Assembly: GCA_026647565.1 (NCBI GenBank)
Contig: JAPKGU010000015.1
Location: forward strand, 1-36,875
DNA length: 36,875 nucleotides
Direction: 5' to 3'
From: Phycisphaerales bacterium
Lineage (GTDB): Bacteria; Planctomycetota; Phycisphaerae; Phycisphaerales; UBA1924
The position numbers and the translations under genes are program-made. Under the pieces are notes generated by a model, which was not told where the DNA came from, made no database searches, and worked only from the letters and a program-made list of their open reading frames with translations. This document shows positions 7,528 through 15,733 of the stretch, one piece after another. The stretch's first letter is position 1. Each line of letters opens with the position of its first letter.

Positions 7528-9033
7528 TCACAGCCAGCGCGTCACGACCACCTTGCTCTCGGTGTAGAACTTCGCGGCATCCTCGCCGTTCGCGTGCAGG
7601 TCTCCGTAGAAGCTCTGCTTCCAACCGGAGAAGGGGAACGCCGCCATCGGCGCCGGAACGCCCACGTTGATCCCGACCATCCCGACCTGCGCGTGCGTCT
7701 TGAATCGCCGCGCGTTGTACCCGCTCGACGTGAAGATCACGCCCATGTTCCCGTAGCGAGACCGGTTCATCGTCGCCAGCGCCGCGTCCAGCGTGCTCTC
7801 ACGCACGACCGAGAGCACCGGTCCGAAGATCTCTTCTTCGAGGATCTTCATCCCCGGTCGGACATTGTCGAAGACCGTGGGGCCGACGAAGCATCCCTGC
7901 TTCGGCATGGCGCACGCCCCCGGACGCCCATCGACGACCAGCGTCGCGCCATCGGCAACGCCCGACTCGATGAAACCGAGAATCCTCGCGCGGCTCTGCT
8001 CGTCGATCACCGGGCCCATTCCCACGCCCGGCGCGTCTCCGCGATCGACCCTGATCTTCGCCGCCACCTCCTTGATGCGCGGGATGAACCACGACGGCAC
8101 GTCGCCGACCGCGATCGCCACCGAACCCGCGAGGCACCGCTGCCCGGAGTTCCCGAACGCAGAGCCGACGACACCCTCGATCACCGCGTCCTGGTTCGCG
8201 TCGGGCATGATGACCATGTAGTTCTTCGCGCCGCCCATGCACTGGGCACGCTTGCCCGCCGCCGTCGCCGTCTTGTAGATGTGCTCGGCGACGCGCGTCG
8301 AGCCGACGAACGAGACCGCCTTCACATCTTCGTGCGTGATGAGAGCGTCAACGACCTTTGGCCCGCCGGTCACCAGGTTCAGCACGCCCGGCGGCAGCCC
8401 CGCCTCGTGCGCCAGCTCGACTTCACGGACCGCGCTCAGCGGGACCTTCTCGCTCGGCTTCAGCACAAACGTGTTCCCGCACGCCACCGCCATCGGCCAC
8501 ATCCAGAGCGGCACCATCACCGGGAAGTTGAACGGCGTGATCCCCACGCACACACCCAGCGGCACGCGATCGACCGCCGAGTCGATCCCGATCCCGCTCG
8601 TGTCCTCCGTGCGGCAGAAGCTCGTGCTCACCGCGATCTGCGGCAGCGTCCGCCCCATCATCAGAAGCGGCGCCGCGCACGCAAACTCGACGCAGTCGAT
8701 CCCGCGCCGTACGTCGCCCCTGGCCTCGGCCATCGTCTTGCCGTGCTCCTTGACGATCGACCCGGCAAGCTCCTCGAAGTGCTTCTCAAGGAGCTGCTTG
8801 TACCTGAACAGCACCTGGCACCGATCGCCCACCGGCGTCGCCGACCAGCCCGGGAACGCCACCCGCGCCGCCTCGACCGCCGCCTCCGCGCTCCGGCGCG
8901 AGTCCAGGTCCGTCGAGGCGATCCGCTCGCCCGTCGCCGGATTGACGACGGCGTGGGTCGCGCCCGGCGAGCCGCCCAGGGCCTGCTCGCTCGTCCGCTT
9001 GCCGCCGATGAACTGATCAACGGAGTGTCCCAT
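7528..9033 (-). CDS. mmsA: CoA-acylating methylmalonate-semialdehyde dehydrogenase
   Basis: Cytoplasmic aldehyde dehydrogenase converting (methyl)malonate semialdehyde, NAD+ and CoA to propionyl-CoA or acetyl-CoA. It serves valine, inositol and pyrimidine breakdown. The Rossmann block TPFNFPVMVPLWMWPMA (166-182) is typical of MmsA. The nucleophile is Cys300 in GNSGQRCLAG. The usual ALDH general-base glutamate is missing: the segment reads CMGGAKNYM, which is characteristic of the CoA-dependent subfamily. Length is 501 residues. GGGAG lies 6 nt upstream of the ATG at 9033. It heads the minus-strand run mmsA-pdxA-MATE and is divergent from uup. Confidence 0.93.
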   Translation of the reverse strand: MGHSVDQFIGGKRTSEQALGGSPGATHAVVNPATGERIASTDLDSRRSAEAAVEAARVAFPGWSATPVGDRCQVLFRYKQLLEKHFEELAGSIVKEHGKTMAEARGDVRRGIDCVEFACAAPLLMMGRTLPQIAVSTSFCRTEDTSGIGIDSAVDRVPLGVCVGITPFNFPVMVPLWMWPMAVACGNTFVLKPSEKVPLSAVREVELAHEAGLPPGVLNLVTGGPKVVDALITHEDVKAVSFVGSTRVAEHIYKTATAAGKRAQCMGGAKNYMVIMPDANQDAVIEGVVGSAFGNSGQRCLAGSVAIAVGDVPSWFIPRIKEVAAKIRVDRGDAPGVGMGPVIDEQSRARILGFIESGVADGATLVVDGRPGACAMPKQGCFVGPTVFDNVRPGMKILEEEIFGPVLSVVRESTLDAALATMNRSRYGNMGVIFTSSGYNARRFKTHAQVGMVGINVGVPAPMAAFPFSGWKQSFYGDLHANGEDAAKFYTESKVVVTRWL

Positions 9034-9071
9034 GCCGTGCTCCCTGTTCGGGGCGTTCTCGCCCGCGCTCC

Positions 9072-9077
9072 ATTCTA
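9072..9077 (-). promoter_or_regulatory. Candidate -10 of mmsA
   Basis: TAGAAT on the minus strand (five of six to TATAAT), about 38 nt before the start codon. TTCGGA lies 17 nt further upstream as a poor -35. With the Shine-Dalgarno at GGGAG this gives a conventional short leader. Confidence 0.4.
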
Positions 9078-9128
9078 CATCGAGTCGGAGCCGCTCCGAA
9101 CCCTACTCTTGCTGCCCGGAATCAAGCC

Positions 9129-11015
9129 ATGCTCCTCTCCGCACGCTCCATCTCCCGCACCCACGGCGTCCAGACACTCTTCGAGGGCGTCTCGCTGAGC
9201 GTGGCCCCCGGCGATCGCATCGGCCTCATCGGGCCCAACGGCGCGGGGAAGAGCACCCTTCTCAAACTCCTCGCGGGCGAGGACCAGCCGGACGCCGGGT
9301 CGATCGTCCGCGCCAAGGGCCTTCGAGCGGTCTACGTCGCGCAGCACGACACCTTCCCCGAGACCATGACGGCCAGAGAGGTCGTGATCGACGGCGCGGA
9401 GCATGGCGTCACGCTCGCCTCGATGGACCATCACGAGGCGGAGATCATCGCCGACATGATCCTGGATCGGCTCGGCTTCGATGCCGCTCACGCCGGATCG
9501 CTCGCGATGGAGCTCTCCGGCGGCTGGAAGAAGCGGCTCTCCATCGCGCGCGGACTTGCGCGGGCCGCCGGCGAGCCGGACCTTCTCATGCTCGACGAGC
9601 CGACGAACCACCTGGACCTCGCCGGCATCGAGTGGCTCGCCTCGCTGCTGACGGCCCCGGCCGGTGCCGGTGGGGGGGGTGGAGGGAGTGGGGGGAGTGG
9701 GGGGGCGTCCATCTTTGTGACCCACGATCGCGCGTTTCTCGAGCGCGTCGCGACGCGCGTCGTCGAGCTGAGCCGCGCCTACCCGCTCGGCACCCTCGCC
9801 GTCGACGGCAACTACTCCGACTTTCTCCGGCGAAAGGCCGAGTTCCTCGACGCGCAGGCAAAGGCCGAGCAATCCATGGCGAATCAGGTTCGCCAGGACC
9901 TCGCGTGGCTTCAGCGAGGCGCAAAGGCCAGACGCACCAAGGCCAAGAGTCGCATCGAATCCAGCTACGGACGCATCGACGAACTCGCCGAACTCAAGCA
10001 GCGAAACGCCGCCGCCGCCGGCAACGCCGCTCGCGTCGACTTCAACGCCACCGATCGCAAGACGCGCAAGCTCATCTCGGCCCGAGGCGTCTCGAAGTCC
10101 TACGCAGGGCGGACCCTCTTCAAGGACGTCGACCTTGATCTCGGCGTCGGCGACTGCCTCGGCCTGCTCGGCCCGAACGGGAGCGGCAAGACGACCCTGA
10201 TCCGCGTGCTGACCGGTGAGATCACGCCAGACTCCGGCACCGTCGTTCGCGCCGATCCCGCACCCCGCATCGTCGTTTTCAGCCAGCACCGCAAGGACTT
10301 CGAGCCGACCACCCTGCTTCGCGACGCGCTCTGCCCCGTGAGCGACCAGATCAGGTTCCGGGGCCAGCCCATGCACGTGACGGCCTGGTCACGCCGCTTC
10401 CTCTTCCGAGACGAGCAGCTCGCCCAGCCGATGAAGTCGCTCAGCGGAGGCGAGCTCGCCCGCGTCCACATCGCGCGCATCATGCTCGAACCGGCGGACG
10501 TTCTCGTCCTCGACGAGCCGACCAACGATCTCGACATTCCCACACTCGAAGCCATGGAAGAAGCGCTCGAGGACTTCCCGGGCGCCCTCGTGCTCGTCAC
10601 CCACGACCGCGCGATGCTCGACAGACTCGCGACCGAGGTCCTCGCCCTCGACGGCCGGGGCGGGAGCGCCATGGTCGCCAGCGTGGACCAGGCCGTCGCG
10701 CTCGAGAGAAAGGCCGAACGCGAGCGATCAGTTCCCGAATCCAAGCCCACGCCCGCAGCCTCGCAGCAGGCGCGTGCCGCCCCGCAGACGCGAAGGAAAC
10801 TCTCGTACAACGAGCAGCGTGAGTACGACGCGATGGAGCGCAACATCGCCGAGGCCGAGGCGCTCGTCGCCAGCGCGGAGAAGCGAGTGTCGGACCCGAG
10901 CGTCGCTTCTGACCTGGCCAGGATGACCCGGGCGTGCGCAGAGCTCTCCGACGCCCAGGCGCTCGTCGCCCGTCTCTACGCCAGATGGGAAGAACTGGAA
11001 GCCAAGCTCGCCTGA
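9129..11015 (+). CDS. uup: ABC-F ATPase, Uup type, with a glycine-rich insert
   Basis: Soluble tandem-ATPase protein of the ABC-F family, which acts on ribosomes or on DNA branch intermediates; there are no membrane segments. The first domain has Walker A GPNGAGKS (35-42), signature LSGGWKKR (129-136) and Walker B LLMLDEPTNHLD (152-163). The second domain repeats the set (GPNGSGKT, LSGGE, LDEPTNDLD). The C-terminal charged region of about 75 residues (LSYNEQREYDAMERNI..) is the Uup-type coiled coil. The oddity is a Gly/Ser tract at about residues 178-192, between the D-loop and the H-loop of the first domain, encoded by very G-rich DNA (9672-9705). The frame is intact. It is divergent from mmsA. 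Confidence 0.9.
   Translation: MLLSARSISRTHGVQTLFEGVSLSVAPGDRIGLIGPNGAGKSTLLKLLAGEDQPDAGSIVRAKGLRAVYVAQHDTFPETMTAREVVIDGAEHGVTLASMDHHEAEIIADMILDRLGFDAAHAGSLAMELSGGWKKRLSIARGLARAAGEPDLLMLDEPTNHLDLAGIEWLASLLTAPAGAGGGGGGSGGSGGASIFVTHDRAFLERVATRVVELSRAYPLGTLAVDGNYSDFLRRKAEFLDAQAKAEQSMANQVRQDLAWLQRGAKARRTKAKSRIESSYGRIDELAELKQRNAAAAGNAARVDFNATDRKTRKLISARGVSKSYAGRTLFKDVDLDLGVGDCLGLLGPNGSGKTTLIRVLTGEITPDSGTVVRADPAPRIVVFSQHRKDFEPTTLLRDALCPVSDQIRFRGQPMHVTAWSRRFLFRDEQLAQPMKSLSGGELARVHIARIMLEPADVLVLDEPTNDLDIPTLEAMEEALEDFPGALVLVTHDRAMLDRLATEVLALDGRGGSAMVASVDQAVALERKAERERSVPESKPTPAASQQARAAPQTRRKLSYNEQREYDAMERNIAEAEALVASAEKRVSDPSVASDLARMTRACAELSDAQALVARLYARWEELEAKLA
9672..9705 (+). repeat. G-run tract (potential G-quadruplex) inside uup
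   Basis: Four G runs of 8, 3, 6 and 7 bases lie within 34 bp on the coding strand, separated by T, A or short mixed spacers. The pattern fits a G-quadruplex and is prone to slippage. It encodes the Gly/Ser insert of Uup. Confidence 0.75.
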
Positions 11016-11066
11016 GCGGACGACCGAAGGCCAGCGGCCCCCAAGGCCCCAATGCACGTGGCCCGC

Positions 11067-11186
11067 TCAGCCCTTCTTCGATCCGCCCTCTTTCTTGACG
11101 AGGATGTACTTGGACTTCCACTTGCGGCTGCTGCCCTTGCGCTTCTTGGTCGCCCAGCGGATCTTCTTCTTCACCATCTCGGCCAT
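11067..11186 (-). CDS. Small lysine-rich basic protein (39 aa)
   Basis: Short open frame encoding 39 residues, about half of them Lys or Arg, starting MAEMVKKKIRWATKKRKG and ending in a Lys/Gly tail. A clean Shine-Dalgarno GGAG lies 8 nt before the ATG at 11186. The codons are GC-rich in the third position like the neighbours. The composition suggests binding to rRNA or DNA, for example as a small ribosome-associated protein, but I do not recognise a family. It stands alone between uup (convergent) and the terminator of the RRM gene. Confidence 0.65.
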   Translation of the reverse strand: MAEMVKKKIRWATKKRKGSSRKWKSKYILVKKEGGSKKG

Positions 11187-11295
11187 GTGGCACGCTCCGG
11201 TCGTTCGTGACGGCGATGAGCGACGGAGGGGCAACAGGCCCTCGTCCGGCGACAGCGCGCGAAACAGATCGTAGGTGTGGCCATCGACAAAGCGA

Positions 11296-11321
11296 AACCG
11301 GGGCCTCTGCAGGCCCCGGTT
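11296..11321 (-). terminator. Rho-independent terminator of the RRM gene
   Basis: A perfect 11-bp stem (AACCGGGGCCT / AGGCCCCGGTT) with loop CTGC. It is followed on the minus strand by TCGCTTTGTCG. It lies 61 bp past the stop of the RNA-binding protein gene. Confidence 0.75.
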
Positions 11322-11381
11322 CGTTCGAGTTCAGGTTGTTGCGATCAGCCCGGGGCCATCAGGCGATGGCCGCGAACCGGA

Positions 11382-11714
11382 TCACCACTTGCCGCGACCG
11401 CCGCCGCCGCCGAAGCCGCCGCGTCCGCCGCCGCCACCACCAAAGCCCCCGCGTCCGCCGCCGCCGCCGCCCTCGCGGGGCTTGGCCTCGTTCACGGTGA
11501 GGTCGCGTCCGTCAACGTTGGTGCCGTTGAGGGCGTTCATCGCGGCCCGGGCCTGCGCGTCGTCGCTCATCTCGACGAAGCCGAAGCCGCGCGGGCGGCC
11601 GGTCTCGCGATCCATGACGAGCGACGCCGAGGTCACGGAGCCGTGGGCCTCGAACATCTGGCGCAGCTGGGACTCGGAGGTGTTGAACGAAAGGTTGCCG
11701 ACGTAAATCTTCAT
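11382..11714 (-). CDS. Glycine-rich RRM RNA-binding protein
   Basis: A 110-residue protein with one RNA recognition motif (about residues 1-78) and a Gly/Arg tail. RNP2 is IYVGNL at residues 3-8 and RNP1 is RGFGFVEM in the middle, with the aromatic residues that stack on RNA in place. The tail is made of Gly runs with RGGFGG units, like the cyanobacterial cold-induced Rbp proteins. It probably binds single-stranded RNA in the cytoplasm, possibly as a cold-shock chaperone. The ATG at 11714 has AAGG 9 nt upstream. The open frame continues to 12104, but that part has no RRM and overlaps another gene. A leader of about 110 nt and an extended -10 are visible upstream. Confidence 0.93.
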   Translation of the reverse strand: MKIYVGNLSFNTSESQLRQMFEAHGSVTSASLVMDRETGRPRGFGFVEMSDDAQARAAMNALNGTNVDGRDLTVNEAKPREGGGGGGRGGFGGGGGGRGGFGGGGGRGKW

Positions 11715-11832
11715 GTGCTTCTGCCTTGCCCGAGAGTGTTTGGATGACCGTTGCTTGAACTCGGGCAAGAGAAGCGTCGGAGACCTCGGAGTCCGGCCCA
11801 CGAGTTGGGCGCGGCCCGATGCCGAATGGAGA

Positions 11833-11841
11833 AGTCTAGCA
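11833..11841 (-). promoter_or_regulatory. Extended -10 of the RRM gene
   Basis: TGCTAGACT on the minus strand (TGn plus TAGACT). Transcription would start near 11826, giving a 5' leader of about 110 nt before the ATG at 11714, a length compatible with post-transcriptional control. Confidence 0.4.
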
Positions 11842-11908
11842 GGGGTGATCGCGCCAGTCGCGGGGCACCCGCCGAATCGTCGGACCCCTCCCGTCCGCCC
11901 CAAACGGC

Positions 11909-13039
11909 TCAAAAGAGAGACATCTGGCCCCGACCATCCGTCCGAGGCGGCCGAAACGCCGTCCGATCGTGGGCGGGCGAGCGACGATCGAGCCCGAATC
12001 GCCTCGCGAACACCTCGAAGGTCGCCCGCATCTGTCCCGCGAACGGGCCGGTCCCCGTGAATCGCTCCCCGGGCGACGCGCGATAGAGATCCCCGCCGTG
12101 GCACTGACGCACCAGCGACTCAACCCGCGACGCGCGATCCGGAAAGTGCCGATCGAGCCACGCCCGGAAAATCGCCTTGTTCTGATGCGGCAGCCGCAGC
12201 AGGATCGTCCCGGCCGATGTCGCCCCGGCCTCGGACGCCGCCTCCAGGATTCGCGGCACCTCGTGGTCGTTGATCGCAGGAATCACCGGCGCCACCATCA
12301 CCGCAACCGGCACCCCGATCGACGAAATCCTCCTGATGGCGTCGAGTCGCGCTCGTGGGCTTGAAGCACGCGGCTCCATCCTCGACGACAACTCGTTGTC
12401 GAGAGAAGTGATGCTCACCGCCACGTGAATCGCCCGGTGCTCGTGCAGCGAGGCGATCAGGTCCAGGTCACGCAGGATCAGGGCGCTCTTGGTGATGATC
12501 GAAACCGGCTGGCGGCACTCGACCAGGACCTCCAGCAAGGAGCGCGCGATGCCGAGTTCGCGCTCCACCGGCTGGTACGGATCGGTCACGCCGGACATCA
12601 CGATCGTCTCCGCCTTCCACGAGGGATCAGAAAGCTCCGCGCGAAGCAGCTCCGCCGCCCCCCGCTTCGCGAAGATCACGCTCTCGAAGTCGGTCCCCGG
12701 CGAGAGCCCGAAGTACTCGTGCCCCGGCCTCGCATAGCAGTACACGCACCCGTGCTCGCACCCTCGATACGGATTGATCGTCCAGCGGAAGTGCAGGTCG
12801 GGAGAGTCCACCGCGTTGATGATCGTCCGTGCGTGATCCTCTCGAACGGATGTCGGTAGCGAGCATCCCTCCGGGCGCTCCCCGAGCTCCGCGTCGAGGT
12901 GCTCACCGTCGATCGACAGCGAGACGCGCTCGAATCGCCCGGCGGGATTGATCGGCGAGCCGCGCCCGCGAGGCGCGGGCATCTCGAAACGGCCTGCGCC
13001 CGACGAGCACATCTCTCGAGAGTGACCCAGCGACGCCAT
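11909..13039 (-). CDS. PA0069-family radical SAM protein
   Basis: A 376-residue protein of the radical SAM superfamily, SplB-like PA0069 / Rv2578c group, of unknown reaction. The cluster motif CxxxCxxC is Cys94, Cys98 and Cys101 in [13 protein letters not shown]. The family blocks [38 protein letters not shown] and RLPHQ (here LLRLPHQNK) are all present. The start at 13039 follows a TACAAT hexamer by 5 nt with no Shine-Dalgarno, so the transcript is probably leaderless. Family assignment is secure; substrate is unknown. Confidence 0.9.
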   Translation of the reverse strand: MASLGHSREMCSSGAGRFEMPAPRGRGSPINPAGRFERVSLSIDGEHLDAELGERPEGCSLPTSVREDHARTIINAVDSPDLHFRWTINPYRGCEHGCVYCYARPGHEYFGLSPGTDFESVIFAKRGAAELLRAELSDPSWKAETIVMSGVTDPYQPVERELGIARSLLEVLVECRQPVSIITKSALILRDLDLIASLHEHRAIHVAVSITSLDNELSSRMEPRASSPRARLDAIRRISSIGVPVAVMVAPVIPAINDHEVPRILEAASEAGATSAGTILLRLPHQNKAIFRAWLDRHFPDRASRVESLVRQCHGGDLYRASPGERFTGTGPFAGQMRATFEVFARRFGLDRRSPAHDRTAFRPPRTDGRGQMSLF

Positions 13040-13044
13040 TCATC

Positions 13045-13050
13045 ATTGTA
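13045..13050 (-). promoter_or_regulatory. Candidate -10 of the radical SAM gene (leaderless)
   Basis: TACAAT on the minus strand, five of six to TATAAT, 5 nt before the ATG at 13039. No Shine-Dalgarno is visible. Confidence 0.45.
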
Positions 13051-13090
13051 TTCGTGTTCTGTTCGGATATCCAGCCCCGCGCATGAGGCC

Positions 13091-13112
13091 GCCCCGAGCC
13101 GTGGCCCGGGGC
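13091..13112 (-). terminator. Possible terminator of the secreted-protein gene
   Basis: GCCCCG and CGGGGC form a 6-bp stem around a 10-nt loop, 39 bp past the stop at 13151. There is no clear T tract, so this is tentative. Confidence 0.3.
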
Positions 13113-13150
13113 AGCACAGAGAACGATCCTGACCCTTAACCGGACTCAGA

Positions 13151-14218
13151 TCAGTTCACCTGCTCGCAGTTGATGATGGTGCCGAACCCGAACGCGATGT
13201 CGAAGCCCGCTCCGCCGTCGATGAACGGTGTCGCCAGGCGCGGCCCGTCCACAACCAGCTTCAGGTAGTCGTCACCGCCGGCGCCAAGAAGCCGCGGGCG
13301 GCCCGTCACGTTGCCCTTGGCGAAGAAGTCGATGTTGTCGTTGCCCAGCGCGCCGTTGAACGCCATCAGCACGCGGCCATTCGCCTCGCTGTTGAACTTG
13401 ATCGTGTCGCTGTCGGCACCGCCGTTGACACTCCCCGAGAAGTTGGCAGGCCCGCCCCGCGAGATGTTGTTCAGTTCGAACAGATCCACGCCAGCGCCCA
13501 GCGAGGCAAGCGTGGCGACGTTGACCGTGCCCGGACCGAGCGTGTCGACCGTCACGATCGCCGAATCGTTGCCGCCGCCCGTCGTCGGGCTGGCGCTCAG
13601 GTTGATCGACGCGGCGTTCGAAACCGCCACAAGCTCGTACTTGTCGATCCCCGATGTTCCCGTCGAGGCCAGAGACACCGAGAGCAGCTGCGACGCCTCC
13701 GGCGAATCGATCGCCGCGAACGTCTCATTGGTGCCGGCACCCTGGTTCGTGACCCAGTTCGCCGCGAACGCACGGGCGAAGGAGTGAACGCCGAAGAAGA
13801 CCTTGTCCTCGCCCGTTCCGCCCGTCACCGTTACCGAGGAAGAGGCGTCCATGATGCTGGAGGCCAGCTCGTAGAGCACCTTCACGTCCGAGTTGCCAGC
13901 GCCCGTGCTCGCCGTGATCGCCGGCGCATCGCCCGTGAAGATCCGGAACTCGACCGCGTCGTTCCGGGGGCCCGTCGTCAGGTCGATCGACGAGATGCCG
14001 AAGTACTGCGTCGCGGGCGCGCCGAGCACCCCCGAGAGGCGGACCTCGCCCGGCACAGGACCGACCTCGATCTCGATCTGCTGATCGGTCGCGTACGCGC
14101 TGGTGTTGATGGTCATCGCGCCGCCTGAGACGGTGACCGATTGTCCCGAAGCCGTTCCCGCGAGCAGCGAGAGCAGGCCGGCGATGCTCGAAACCCCGAC
14201 GAGAGTGCAACGCTTCAT
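13151..14218 (-). CDS. Secreted protein of unknown function with Asp/Gly-rich repeats
   Basis: A 355-residue protein with a clear signal peptide (KR near the start, hydrophobic core, cleavage probably after TASGQ at about residue 26). The rest is Ser/Thr/Gly/Asn-rich and likely beta-structured. The C-terminal part contains Asp/Gly/Asn-rich turns such as GGADSDTIKF, GALGNDNIDF, GAGGDDYLKL and GGAGFDIAFG. These resemble degenerate RTX or haemolysin-type calcium-binding turns, although not the strict nonapeptide. The export destination is the periplasm or outside. The ATG has GGAG 7 nt upstream. No enzyme motif was found. It could be a surface or matrix protein. Confidence 0.8.
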   Translation of the reverse strand: MKRCTLVGVSSIAGLLSLLAGTASGQSVTVSGGAMTINTSAYATDQQIEIEVGPVPGEVRLSGVLGAPATQYFGISSIDLTTGPRNDAVEFRIFTGDAPAITASTGAGNSDVKVLYELASSIMDASSSVTVTGGTGEDKVFFGVHSFARAFAANWVTNQGAGTNETFAAIDSPEASQLLSVSLASTGTSGIDKYELVAVSNAASINLSASPTTGGGNDSAIVTVDTLGPGTVNVATLASLGAGVDLFELNNISRGGPANFSGSVNGGADSDTIKFNSEANGRVLMAFNGALGNDNIDFFAKGNVTGRPRLLGAGGDDYLKLVVDGPRLATPFIDGGAGFDIAFGFGTIINCEQVN

Positions 14219-14600
14219 GACAGATCTCCATTACTGATGTAAGAGTCTTGAATCCGCGAACACCGCGGTTTCGTGCACACAATCTAGATCCGTGCACACG
14301 AAAAGCAAGCACAGCGCATCGATGCACAATGTAATATGATAATCACTTACAATGCACGTTTGGCCACGCCAGCCCGCGGGCGGCGAGCGAACTGGCCGAT
14401 GCCGCGTTCCGCCGACCGACCTCGCGAGGGCGCGGCCAGAAGCGGCCGGTCACGCGCGCCACATCTGGCCGCCGCGCACACCCCAGGCCGGTCTCGACCC
14501 GTCGATCACCCCGCCGTCAAACCGTGCGGCCACAGCAATGGCCTCCGAAGGCCACCCGTGGCTGCTCCGTCGCACAAGTTTTTTCTCGGATTGCTGTGGA
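14219..14600. other. Intergenic stretch with TGCAC repeats, 382 bp
   Basis: Upstream region of the secreted-protein gene and downstream region of the carbonic anhydrase gene. The part 14270-14360 is unusually AT-rich for this genome and carries TGCAC four times (listed separately). A hairpin TGGCCT-CCGA-AGGCCA at 14539-14554, with further pairing outside it, lies about 46 bp past the carbonic anhydrase stop and may be its terminator, but it lacks a T tract. No gene is supported. Confidence 0.5.
14272..14357 (-). promoter_or_regulatory. Cluster of TGCAC repeats, possible operator
   Basis: CGTGCACAC occurs identically at 14272-14280 and 14291-14299. TGCAC recurs at 14323 and 14353, so the four copies are spaced 19, 30 and 30 bp apart. 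TTTCGTG/CACGAAA also forms an inverted repeat around the first two. It lies 50-140 bp upstream of the secreted-protein start. Confidence 0.3.
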
Positions 14601-15527
14601 TTAGTGGTGCCCGTCGTCGTGGCCCGACGCGTGCTTCTCGTCGTGAGCGTCCGTGTGACCGCTCGGCTTCGACTGCTTGGCCTCGCCCTTGGGCAACGAC
14701 GGCTTCGCCGCGGCCTTGGCCGCCACCGACTTGGACTGCTTCACGCTGTCGATCCGCGTCGGGGCGGGCTCATCCGTCGCCCCGGCGTGCTCGGTCGAGG
14801 CCGGCTCAAGTTCGACCTCCTTTGCGCGCCCGATGATGTCCGCCTGCTTCGGATGCTGGCCGAGCCACTCGACACGCCCAGACGAGAGGTCGTAGACCGC
14901 GCCCACCAGCCGCACCTCCCCGCTCTCAACCCTCGTCGCGATCGCCGGGCTGCACGAGATCAGGTCGCTCATCGAGCGCAGAACGTTGCAGCGAACCGCG
15001 AGCTGCGTGAACCCATCGGCGCTCGTCGGCTCCGCTGAGGCCTTCGCCTCCGCGATCGCCGGCGCGATCGGCGCCAGCAACGCGCCGATGTTCCCGTGGG
15101 CCTCGTTCCCGCTTGCCGCGGCCTTGACCGCCCCGCACGCTGAGTGACCCATCACCACAATCAGGGGCGAGCCGAGGTGCTCGACCGCGTACTCGACCGA
15201 GCCGGCCTGAACGGGGCCGCTGGTGTTCCCGGCCACTCGGACCACGAAGATGTCGCCGATCCCCCGGTCGAAGATCAGCTCCGCGGGCACGCGCGAGTCG
15301 GCGCACGTGAGCACAACGGCGAACGGCGACTGCCCCGCCGAGGTCTCCGCGATGCGCCCGGATCCCGTGTTCCGATGCTCCGGCATCCCGCTCACGAATC
15401 GCACGTTGCCCGCCATCAACAGGTCCAGCGCGTCCGTCGATGTGTACGTCGGCGTCGGGCCCGCGCTCGCGCCAAAGGAGCCGAGCATCGTGAGGATCGA
15501 GGCGAGTGCGATCGTGCGAGTCTGCAT
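14601..15527 (-). CDS. Exported beta-class carbonic anhydrase with His-rich tail
   Basis: Zinc enzyme interconverting CO2 and bicarbonate. The zinc ligands of the beta class are all visible: Cys75 and Asp77 in CADSR, His128 and Cys131 in GHSACG. A signal peptide covers about residues 1-22 (ALASILTMLGSFGASA), so it acts in the periplasm or outside. The catalytic domain ends near residue 245. A Lys/Ala/Pro-rich stretch follows and then a final 18 residues with six His and several Asp, which could bind metal. Length is 308 residues, longer than the usual 200-240 because of this tail. The ATG at 15527 has GGAG 7 nt upstream; the longer open frame to 15674 is rejected. Confidence 0.92.
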   Translation of the reverse strand: MQTRTIALASILTMLGSFGASAGPTPTYTSTDALDLLMAGNVRFVSGMPEHRNTGSGRIAETSAGQSPFAVVLTCADSRVPAELIFDRGIGDIFVVRVAGNTSGPVQAGSVEYAVEHLGSPLIVVMGHSACGAVKAAASGNEAHGNIGALLAPIAPAIAEAKASAEPTSADGFTQLAVRCNVLRSMSDLISCSPAIATRVESGEVRLVGAVYDLSSGRVEWLGQHPKQADIIGRAKEVELEPASTEHAGATDEPAPTRIDSVKQSKSVAAKAAAKPSLPKGEAKQSKPSGHTDAHDEKHASGHDDGHH

Positions 15528-15716
15528 CGGCGTGCTCCGAATGAGTGCGGCATGACCAGGACCGTGCCGCGGCCGCGCGGCGTCCCTCCCATCGCACATC
15601 GGATGCCCGCCGGACCGAGTTGCGTCCGACCGATGGTTACACCGGCATTCTCTCTCGGGAAGGACCGCGCTCACGCCCCGACCAGATCGCCCCGCTCGCC
15701 AGGGTGGGGGGCCGAA

Positions 15717-15732
15717 CGGCCCGTGCGGGCCG
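15717..15732 (-). terminator. Possible terminator after upp
   Basis: CGGCCC-GTGC-GGGCCG, a perfect 6-bp stem directly after the upp stop codon. Only TTCGG follows, so it may pause or end transcription of the four-gene operon weakly. Confidence 0.35.
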
Positions 15733-15733
15733 A

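Noticed and set aside
4503-7670. A 1055-codon open frame on the plus strand
   Set aside because: It lies antisense to the MATE and pdxA genes, is Arg/Pro/His-rich without domains, and results from high GC in the third codon position of the real genes.
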